11,555 bases of DNA from JAJFVC01 sp039698075 (lineage in GTDB: Bacteria > Planctomycetota > Planctomycetia > Pirellulales > Thermoguttaceae): positions 1 to 11,555 of the forward strand of contig JBDKTJ010000140.1 of the NCBI GenBank assembly GCA_039698075.1. Reading direction: 5' to 3'. Positions 5,841 to 11,555 of the stretch are shown in pieces (the stretch's first letter is position 1; each line of letters begins with the position of its first letter). The position numbers and the translations under genes are program-made. The notes beneath the pieces were generated by a model. That model ran no database searches and was not told the origin of the DNA. It saw only the letters and a program-made list of their open reading frames with translations.

Positions 5841-7634
5841 ATGTCCACGATTCCGCCTCGCAGCAAAGTCAAAACGGCCGACACTTGGGACCTTTCGAGC
5901 CTTTGGGCCAACAACGACGCCTGGGAGCGGGCCTTCGCCGATTGGGAGAAGCAGATGGCCGGCTACGCCCCATTTCAAAACACGTTGGGCCAGAGCGCCG
6001 AACGATTGGCTGAGTGTCTGAAGTTCGACGAGGCGTTCGACCGGCTGGGCGAGCGGCTGGGCGTCTACGCCCATTTGAAGACCACGGAAGACACGACCGC
6101 CGACACCTATCAACGGATGTTCGGCCGGTACATGAACGTGGCCGGCCGGGCGTCCGAGGCGGCCAGCTACATCCGTCCCGAAATCCTGGCCATCCCCAGC
6201 GTCCGAATGAAACAATTTTTGGCATCGCCGTCGCTGTCGCCCTACCAATTGATGTTGACGCGGCTGCTGCGTTACAAGCCGCATACGCTCGGACGTCGCG
6301 AAGAACGACTGCTGGCCATGCAGACCGAGATGGCGCAAGCCGTCGGCCATGCGTTCCATCAACTGAACGACGCCGATCTCAAGTTCGGCGCGATCCGCAA
6401 CGATCGCGGAGAGCAGATCGAACTGAGCCACGCCACTTTCAGCGCGCTGTTGCACTCGCCGCGTCGGTCCGTGCGCAAAGCGGCGTTCCATCAATACTAT
6501 CGCCATTACGCGGAACACCGGCACACGTTGGCCGCCACGCTGGCCGGCTCCGTCCAACGCGACGTGTATTACGCTCGGGCGCGCAACTACGCCAGCGCGT
6601 TGGAGTCCGCGTTGTTTCCCGATCGCGTGTCGGCGTCCGTTTACGACAATCTGATCGAAACCATCCACCGGCGATTGCCGGCCGTCCATCATTATTATGA
6701 CGTGCGGCGGCGCAAAATGCGGCTCCGCGACATCCACCATTACGACACCTACGTGCCGATTCTGGCCGAATGTCAAACGCGTCATTCGTGGAATCAGGCG
6801 GTCGCGTTGGTGCTCAAGTCGCTGCGTCCGCTGGGCGACGACTATTGCGGCGCGCTCGAGGCCGGGCTGTCGGACCGGTGGTGCGACCGTTACGAGAATC
6901 GCGGCAAGCAGAGCGGCGCCTTCTCGGCCGGCTCCTATGACGGCGCCCCCTACATCTTGATGAACTACCAACCCGACGTGCTCGACCACGTGTTCACGCT
7001 GGCCCACGAGGCCGGGCACTCGATGCACAGCTACTACTCGGCCAAAAACCAGCCGTATCTCTATTACAACTACACGATCTTCGTGGCCGAGGTGGCCAGC
7101 ACGTTCAACGAACAACTGCTGGCTCGCCACCTGATGGAAAACGCCCGGGACGATCGCCAGCGAGCCTATCTGATCAATCGCCAGATCGACGCGATGCGCG
7201 GCACAATCGTCCGGCAAACCATGTTCGCCGAGTTCGAGAAACAGATCCACGCCTCGGTCGAATCGGGCGAGCCGCTGACGGTCGAGCGACTGACCGAAAC
7301 CTACCGCGGGCTATTAAAACTGTATTTCGGGCCCGACTTCGCGTTGGACGACGAACTGAATCTCGAATGCCTTCGCATTCCGCATTTTTACCGGGCGTTT
7401 TACGTCTACAAGTACGCCACGGGCATGTCGGCGGCCATCGCGTTGGCCGATCGCGTGCTCGGCGGCGGACCTCGGGAACTGCACGACTATCTGCAATTCC
7501 TCAGCGCCGGCTGCTCGAAAGATCCGCTCGACCTGTTGCGCGACGCGGGCGTCGACATGGAGCGGCCCGAACCGATCAACGCGGCGATGTCGCAATTTGA
7601 AACGCTCGTCGAGCAACTCGACCGGCTGCTGTAA
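5841..7634 (+). CDS. pepF: oligoendopeptidase F, M3-family zinc metallopeptidase
   Basis: A 597-residue cytosolic zinc peptidase that cleaves short peptides and belongs to the PepF branch of family M3 (thimet oligopeptidase superfamily). The zinc site is complete: HEAGH at residues 389-393 supplies two His ligands and catalytic Glu390, and Glu417 in FVAEVASTFNE is the third ligand. The N-terminal helical oligopeptidase-F domain (roughly residues 10-190) precedes the catalytic domain (about 205-590). Other family segments include SYDGAPYILMNY before the zinc motif and FYRAFYVYKYATGMSAA near the end, with substrate-binding Tyr/His residues. Length is standard for PepF (about 600). No signal peptide is present. 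The ATG start is followed by the typical TADTWDLSSLW, although no Shine-Dalgarno site is evident. It runs convergently into the next gene with a 43-base gap that has no clear terminator. Confidence 0.96.
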   Translation: MSTIPPRSKVKTADTWDLSSLWANNDAWERAFADWEKQMAGYAPFQNTLGQSAERLAECLKFDEAFDRLGERLGVYAHLKTTEDTTADTYQRMFGRYMNVAGRASEAASYIRPEILAIPSVRMKQFLASPSLSPYQLMLTRLLRYKPHTLGRREERLLAMQTEMAQAVGHAFHQLNDADLKFGAIRNDRGEQIELSHATFSALLHSPRRSVRKAAFHQYYRHYAEHRHTLAATLAGSVQRDVYYARARNYASALESALFPDRVSASVYDNLIETIHRRLPAVHHYYDVRRRKMRLRDIHHYDTYVPILAECQTRHSWNQAVALVLKSLRPLGDDYCGALEAGLSDRWCDRYENRGKQSGAFSAGSYDGAPYILMNYQPDVLDHVFTLAHEAGHSMHSYYSAKNQPYLYYNYTIFVAEVASTFNEQLLARHLMENARDDRQRAYLINRQIDAMRGTIVRQTMFAEFEKQIHASVESGEPLTVERLTETYRGLLKLYFGPDFALDDELNLECLRIPHFYRAFYVYKYATGMSAAIALADRVLGGGPRELHDYLQFLSAGCSKDPLDLLRDAGVDMERPEPINAAMSQFETLVEQLDRLL

Positions 7635-7677
7635 CACGCGACTCGGACACCGACGAATCGGAATCCGTGAAGCCGCC

Positions 7678-8574
7678 TCACGCCATTTTCCACTGCTGCC
7701 GCAGAAACGCCATCGACTTCGGAATCTCGACCATGGCGTCGCCCTGCACTCGGCACTCGAAACTGCAATAGTCCCGATAGCCGATCCATTTCAGCCCTCG
7801 AAATCCTTCGACGAATTGGCGATCGTCCTGGCCGGGCAACACGCGAGTGCGCGAGGCCAGATGCACGTGGTGCAGTCGCGATCCTCCGGAAATGAACGCG
7901 CCCAGATCGCTCGTTTCCTCGATGGCCATGTGGTAAAAGTCGCCCATCACGCCGATGCCGGGGCTCTGGCAATCGCGTGCGATCGCGGCGCCGTCGGCCA
8001 CTTGGCGTAAGAAAAACGCCTCTTTCCGATTCAAAGGCTCCATCACCAGGTGGGTGCCCGCCTTTTCGGCGCACTGGCCGAGTTCCGGCAGTTTATCGAC
8101 CAGAATCTTGCGAATTTCACGGTTGTCGAGCGTCGTCTGCGGGTTGAAGGCCGGCACGAAAATGACGGCGACTGCGCCAAACTCGCCGGCAGTGGCCAGC
8201 GATCGCTTGATCTTCTCCAGCGCGGACCCACGTCGTTCGACCACCTCGGACACCAACTGACCGTCCGCGCAGCCGGGCGCGCCGCACCACGCGCTGACCT
8301 TGAGCTTCGTGTTTTTCAACGCGTCTTGATACTTCTTTTCGTTGCCGAATAAATCGCGCTGCAACTCCACCCCGTCGAATCCCCACTCCTCCATCCGCGC
8401 CAGTTTTTCGGACAACTCCTTGCCCGGGATGCGGGCCACTTGGCATGACAGCTTCAAAACGGCGTCCGTGTGGGTCGGACCCTTGAACTCGCCGGCCAGC
8501 ATGGAACGGCATCCGGCACTTGCGCCGGCGACGACCGCGCCGGACATCAGAAACCCGCGACGTGTGAATCGCAT
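7678..8574 (-). CDS. Tat-exported TIM-barrel sugar isomerase/epimerase-like protein
   Basis: A 298-residue protein of the xylose-isomerase-like TIM-barrel (AP endonuclease family 2) superfamily, close in appearance to hydroxypyruvate isomerase and sugar-phosphate epimerases. Likely metal ligands are Glu179 (MEPLNR), Asp212 and His215 (GDFYHM), His238 (HVHLA) and Glu273 (SFEC), the usual Glu-Asp/His-Glu set. The N-terminus MRFTRRGFLMSGAVVAGASAGC has a twin-arginine motif (RRGFLM) and a hydrophobic core, so the protein is probably exported folded. Cys22 could be a lipid site, but the residues before it only loosely match a lipobox. GAAGG lies 9 bases before the ATG and fixes the start. Exported members of this family are abundant in Planctomycetes. 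The substrate cannot be read from sequence, and no sugar-utilisation genes adjoin it. Confidence 0.9.
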   Translation of the reverse strand: MRFTRRGFLMSGAVVAGASAGCRSMLAGEFKGPTHTDAVLKLSCQVARIPGKELSEKLARMEEWGFDGVELQRDLFGNEKKYQDALKNTKLKVSAWCGAPGCADGQLVSEVVERRGSALEKIKRSLATAGEFGAVAVIFVPAFNPQTTLDNREIRKILVDKLPELGQCAEKAGTHLVMEPLNRKEAFFLRQVADGAAIARDCQSPGIGVMGDFYHMAIEETSDLGAFISGGSRLHHVHLASRTRVLPGQDDRQFVEGFRGLKWIGYRDYCSFECRVQGDAMVEIPKSMAFLRQQWKMA

Positions 8575-8627
8575 GAAAGATCGCCTTCAAAATGGTTGTG
8601 CGCATTGGCGTCGTTGGGCAGATACGA

Positions 8628-8671
8628 CGTCATGGTGGCATTATAACATGACGACAAAACCCGAGCCACAA
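8628..8671 (-). promoter_or_regulatory. candidate promoter with operator-like inverted repeat
   Basis: On the minus strand a perfect TATAAT (8645-8640) lies 66 bases before the start of the exported isomerase gene. TTGTGG at 8671-8666 is a possible -35 at a long 20-base spacing. A perfect 7-bp inverted repeat, CGTCATG (8628-8634) and CATGACG (8647-8653), brackets the -10 box with a 12-base spacer, where a bound repressor would block polymerase. The -10 hexamer is convincing; the operator role is inference. Confidence 0.45.
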
Positions 8672-9146
8672 GCCGCCCCCCCTCCGCGACACAATCGATA
8701 GGCCGTTTTAGTGTCACAACGGTTGATTGACGTCAAACCGCGTCGGACCCTGCAAATGTTCAGCTCTCACGGCCAAGCCCCACGTCGGCCAAATTGTCCA
8801 CAGCCGACTAGCACAGCCAGCAGGGTGGTCATTTTTCGCAACCTATTACTTAGCATTGTGTTACGACTCGATTTGAGAGATTTCGATTCGTCACGATGTC
8901 AGAATTCGCTCGGCGCTGAGTAGTATAACAATAGGGGGCCTGGCCTCGGTTCGCCCCCCTCAACAGAGAAGCGGCCAGAAAAGCAAAACCGGACCGAGGT
9001 CCGTGGCAGAGCGGTTACAGAACGACGGGGCCGGAAGGAGTCGGCGGGGGGCGTGCCTTTTCTAAGAAAAACAGGGGAATTGCGGACCTGCCGACGTCGC
9101 AGTTTTGCTCGAACCGTTTTGTCAACCGTTCGCGTACGAGTCGCCA
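8672..9146. other. long intergenic region upstream of the sigma factor gene
   Basis: This is the remainder of a 572-base gap between the exported isomerase gene and the sigma gene. Visible structures are the perfect palindrome TTGACGTCAA (8727-8736) within a wider CGGTT/AACCG pair, a GGGGG/CCCCC hairpin with a 16-base loop (8933-8960), and the hairpin CGGAC-CGAG-GTCCG (8990-9003). TATAAC at 8924-8929 could be a -10 box for the sigma operon but lacks a good -35. No ORF with coding character was found on either strand. The gap is long enough to hold a small RNA, but nothing identifies one. Confidence 0.4.
8720..8740. promoter_or_regulatory. palindromic operator-like site
   Basis: TTGACGTCAA (8727-8736) is a perfect 10-bp palindrome. 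It sits inside an imperfect longer repeat, CGGTT (8720-8724) and AACCG (8736-8740). It lies between the divergent isomerase and sigma genes. A dimeric regulator could bind here, but no regulator gene is in the window and the palindrome could be chance. Confidence 0.25.
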
Positions 9147-9677
9147 ATGGCGGAATACTCCAAAGAGCGTCACTTCTTTGATGAACGTTTTGTCGCCTGT
9201 CAGGACCACCTGTTCGGCTACATCGCTTCGTTGTTGCCTCGGCGGGACGACGTCAACGAGGTCTTTCAAGAGACCAATCTGAAGCTGCTGCAAAACTGGG
9301 ACAAATACGACCCCAGCCGTCCGTTCCTGCCTTGGGCGTTCACGATCGCTCTGAACGAGGTTCGATCGTTCGTCCGTCGCGGCAATCGCAAGGGCGGCAT
9401 GCTCAGCGACGAAATGCTCACGGCGGTGTCCGAGGAGCAGTTTCGGTCCGCGCGGCAGATCGACGAAAGTCTCAACCACCTGTCGGAGTGCCTTGGCAAG
9501 CTCACCGCGGAAAAACGAGCCTTGCTTCGGGAGTGTTATGCGGGCGATCAGCCGATCCGTGCAATCGCCGCCGGCAAACACATCAGCGCCGACTCGTTGT
9601 ACAAGCAATTGGAGCGGCTTCGCCGCGCGTTGCTCGAATGCATGACGACCCGTTACATGGATGGACTCGTATCATGA
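9147..9677 (+). CDS. ECF-type sigma factor, Rhodopirellula/Verrucomicrobium family
   Basis: A 176-residue sigma-70-family factor with only regions 2 and 4. Region 2 spans about residues 15-80 and has the family-typical NEVFQETNLKLLQNWDKYDP followed by FLPWAFTIALNEVRSFVRR, which contacts the -10 element. Region 4 spans about 115-165 and includes LTAEKRALLRECYAGD and the helix-turn-helix SADSLYKQLERLRRAL, for the -35 element. The wording is that of the short sigma factors expanded in Planctomycetes and Verrucomicrobia (the group modelled as TIGR02989). The ATG at 9147 fits the family start; an in-frame TTG at 9105 would add 14 residues and seems less likely. Its stop overlaps the next start as ATGA, indicating translational coupling with the FecR-LamG protein, its probable regulator or partner. 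Confidence 0.93.
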   Translation: MAEYSKERHFFDERFVACQDHLFGYIASLLPRRDDVNEVFQETNLKLLQNWDKYDPSRPFLPWAFTIALNEVRSFVRRGNRKGGMLSDEMLTAVSEEQFRSARQIDESLNHLSECLGKLTAEKRALLRECYAGDQPIRAIAAGKHISADSLYKQLERLRRALLECMTTRYMDGLVS

Positions 9678-11437
9678 GCGAAATCCCCACCCGCCAACCC
9701 GTGTCGCGCGACAACCCCCTGTGGCCGCTGTGTTCGGCCATGTGCGACGGCACGATCACGGAGGAACAGTTGGCTCGGCTCGAGGTCTTGCTGCGAACCA
9801 GCGCCACCAACCGCTTGCTCTATGCTTCCTATATGCGGATGAACGGCCAGTTGATGCTGACCTTCATGCAGCGTCGGATCCCCGGCGAAGAATCGGAAGG
9901 CGGCGGGCGTCCGACGGACGATCTTGCCCACGATTCCGAGTCGCCACAGCATCTGAATCCAGCCCCCGCGCCGCCGGCGCCCACCACGCCCGAATCGCCG
10001 GTCCTCGGTTTCTTGGGCGAGGCCACCCAGTACATGTCCCAATTCGGACCGTTCTCCAACTGGCTCCTGGCGCTGATCATCTGCTGCGGCGCCGTCGTGG
10101 CCTGGCATGTCGCCAACCAGAAGCCCCGGGACCATCAATCCACGTTCGTCGCGCGGGTCGCCGGCGTGGTCAACGGTCAGTGGAAAGACCCCAGCCAAGC
10201 CGTCTCCACGGGTACCCGAGTCGCCTTGGGTTCTCAATTCGCCCTAGCCTCCGGGCTGGTCGAAATCGCCTACGACTCGGGGGCCAAGGTGGTCTTGCAG
10301 GGTCCGGCAATGTTTACAATCGAATCCGAAAACGGCGGTTTTCTGTCTACCGGAAAGCTGACCGGCAAGATCGTCAGCGAGACCGCGCGCGGCTTGGCCA
10401 TCCGCACTCCCACGGCCACCGTGGTTGATCTCGGCACGGAGTTCGGCGTAGCCGTCCAACCTTCCGGCGTCACTTCGACGCATGTGTTTCGCGGCGTCGT
10501 CGAGGTGCGTCATGCGGCTGCGGACAGTTCGCAATCCCGATCCTTCCGACTGGCCAAGAACGAATCGATGTCGTTGGAGGACCGTGTCGCCTCGGACGGT
10601 CGGCGGCGGCTCGCCGTCAGTTGGGATACGGCCGATCCGACGGCGTTCGTCTCGTTCAGGCAATTTGAAGAGAAACTCGTGCTCCAACGATCCCGCGTGG
10701 CGCGATGGCAAGCCCACAGCCGACGGTTGCGGAACGATCCCGATTTGGTGGCTTATTACACCTTCGAACCTCGCCCCGACAACAGCAACGTGTTGCCCAA
10801 CCTGTCGTCCGTCGGCAGTCGGTTGGACGCCGAAATTAAAGGCGCCCAATGGGTCGACGGCCGGCTGCCCGGCAAACACGCCCTGCGTTTCCACGGCGTC
10901 GATGTGAACGATCGCGTCATCCTGCCCGAGCCGGATCGGTTCAATTTTCCGGGCGCCTTCACGGTCGCCATTTGGTTCCGGGTCGAACGATTCACGGAGC
11001 CTTGGCAAACGCTGATCAGCAAGGGTGGGTTCGAGTCGTGGCGACTTCACCGCCACCGGAACACTGGTGGTTTGGACTTCAGCACCACCGACGGCGTTCG
11101 AGCGATCGGGCAAGAGGCCAACGTCGCCGACGGCCGTTGGCATTTGGCGGTGGCCGTTTACGAGCCGGTCGAGGACGGCGCCGTCAAGTCGCTTTACATC
11201 GACGGCCGCCTCGAAGCCGCAAAACCCTTGTCGAGCATTCGAAAAAGTGACAAAGCCGTCCAGTTGGGCGGCAATGACTCGGCGGGAGCCAGCCGTAATT
11301 TGCGCAACTTCGAAGGCGAAATCGACGAAGTGGCGTTTTTTTCGAGGGCCTTGTCGGCCGAGGAAGTCGCCGCCATGGCGGCAGCCGGCGATCCGTCCGG
11401 CGACATGGTTGTCCAAAGATCAACCGAAAACCATTAA
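9674..11437 (+). CDS. membrane-anchored FecR-domain and LamG-domain protein
   Basis: A 587-residue protein with four parts. Residues 1-95 are cytoplasmic, with Cys20 and Cys24 and helices such as TEEQLARLEVLLRTSATNRL typical of planctomycete sigma partners. A Pro/Ala-rich linker (96-110) is followed by one transmembrane span at about 129-148. Next is a FecR domain at about 155-280, with GLVEIAYDSGAKVVLQGPA and VVDLGTEFGVAV. The C-terminus is a LamG-like jelly-roll domain at about 357-570, containing LVAYYTFEP, AFTVAIWFRV, DGRWHLAVAVY, LYIDGR and IDEVAFFSRALSAEE. Topology should place FecR and LamG outside the cytoplasmic membrane. FecR proteins regulate ECF sigma factors across the membrane; the LamG end may sense a carbohydrate or surface ligand, but this is inference. 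The ATG at 9674 overlaps the sigma stop codon. Confidence 0.93.
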   Translation: MSEIPTRQPVSRDNPLWPLCSAMCDGTITEEQLARLEVLLRTSATNRLLYASYMRMNGQLMLTFMQRRIPGEESEGGGRPTDDLAHDSESPQHLNPAPAPPAPTTPESPVLGFLGEATQYMSQFGPFSNWLLALIICCGAVVAWHVANQKPRDHQSTFVARVAGVVNGQWKDPSQAVSTGTRVALGSQFALASGLVEIAYDSGAKVVLQGPAMFTIESENGGFLSTGKLTGKIVSETARGLAIRTPTATVVDLGTEFGVAVQPSGVTSTHVFRGVVEVRHAAADSSQSRSFRLAKNESMSLEDRVASDGRRRLAVSWDTADPTAFVSFRQFEEKLVLQRSRVARWQAHSRRLRNDPDLVAYYTFEPRPDNSNVLPNLSSVGSRLDAEIKGAQWVDGRLPGKHALRFHGVDVNDRVILPEPDRFNFPGAFTVAIWFRVERFTEPWQTLISKGGFESWRLHRHRNTGGLDFSTTDGVRAIGQEANVADGRWHLAVAVYEPVEDGAVKSLYIDGRLEAAKPLSSIRKSDKAVQLGGNDSAGASRNLRNFEGEIDEVAFFSRALSAEEVAAMAAAGDPSGDMVVQRSTENH

Positions 11438-11469
11438 TCAAAGAAAGGAGACGGTAAGAGGCTCTCGTT

Positions 11470-11497
11470 GCGGAGTTTTCCGCGTAGATGTTTTTTT
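11470..11497 (+). terminator. weak hairpin with T-run between FecR-LamG gene and next gene
   Basis: GCGGA (11470-11474) pairs with TCCGC (11479-11483) around GTTT, and seven Ts follow at 11491-11497 after a 7-base gap. The short stem and separated T-run make this a weak terminator at best. It may lower, rather than stop, read-through into the next gene, which begins 24 bases later. Confidence 0.3.
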
Positions 11498-11520
11498 AGC
11501 AGTTTTTGGAGGGTTACACA

Positions 11521-11555
11521 ATGAAATTGAGTTTTCGCAAGTTTAGCCTAGCGCT
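11521..11555 (+). CDS. start of an exported protein gene (cut by the window edge)
   Basis: Only 11 full codons are visible: MKLSFRKFSLA, with a basic stretch leading into what looks like a signal-peptide core. A strong ribosome site, GGAGGG at 11509-11513 (about 7 bases before the ATG), is by far the best in the window and suggests high translation. It lies 84 bases after the FecR-LamG gene on the same strand. In Planctomycetes this slot often holds a PEP-CTERM or large surface protein controlled by the sigma module, but the family cannot be decided from these residues. Confidence 0.6.
   Translation, partial: MKLSFRKFSLA

Noticed and set aside
5706..7250. 514-codon minus-strand open frame opposite pepF
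   Set aside because: Its sequence is the Val/Gly/Arg/His-rich mirror of pepF, which is secured by the complete zinc site.
8933..9003. GGGGG/CCCCC and CGGAC/GTCCG hairpins as terminators
   Set aside because: Neither has a following T-tract on either strand, and both lie in GC-rich DNA where short stems are common.
9105..9146. Upstream TTG start for the sigma factor
   Set aside because: The 14 added residues do not resemble the family N-terminus, and the ATG at 9147 gives the usual length.
8899..9147. 82-codon minus-strand ORF in the gap before the sigma gene
   Set aside because: It has low-complexity Arg/Pro/Ser composition, no ribosome site, and frame use that looks non-coding.

Overview
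The window is a GC-rich bacterial chromosome segment that most likely comes from a planctomycete of the Pirellulales or a relative. The main reason is the 3' module: a short ECF sigma factor of the Rhodopirellula/Verrucomicrobium type is overlapped by ATGA with a membrane-anchored FecR plus LamG (jelly-roll) protein, and the start of an exported protein follows. This arrangement is characteristic of Planctomycetes and Verrucomicrobia. The Tat-exported sugar-isomerase-like TIM barrel and the scarcity of strong Shine-Dalgarno sites fit the same assignment. The assignment rests on family recognition only; no search was run.

Layout, left to right. Positions 1-359 are non-coding and repeat-rich: a 34-bp direct repeat and a 32-bp, palindrome-containing inverted repeat form two mirrored units just past the end of carA. 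A tiny membrane-type ORF and a truncated ORF tail also lie here. Next come four minus-strand genes: carA (360-1481), a UMF1/Atg22-type MFS transporter (1807-3129), a short-form thiC (3237-4544) and an NRDE/TANGO2-family protein (4706-5557). A divergent intergenic region (5558-5840) leads to a plus-strand M3-family oligoendopeptidase, pepF (5841-7634). This converges on a minus-strand, Tat-exported TIM-barrel isomerase/epimerase-like protein (7678-8574). A 572-bp intergenic region precedes the plus-strand sigma factor (9147-9677), the FecR-LamG membrane protein (9674-11437) and a gene truncated by the window edge (from 11521).

Most of the window is ordinary housekeeping: pyrimidine/arginine precursor synthesis, thiamine pyrimidine synthesis, peptide turnover and a transporter. 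The genes do not form one pathway. The only clear functional unit is sigma factor + FecR-LamG protein + exported protein, read as a membrane-linked sigma regulatory module. thiC and the transporter lie in tandem on one strand, 107 bp apart, and could be co-transcribed.

The least explained signals are non-coding: the mirrored repeat units downstream of carA, a strong plus-strand intrinsic terminator at 1606-1644 with nested alternative pairings but no plus-strand gene before it, and an inverted repeat bracketing a perfect TATAAT before the exported isomerase gene. I did not find a convincing new defence, CRISPR or mobile system here.
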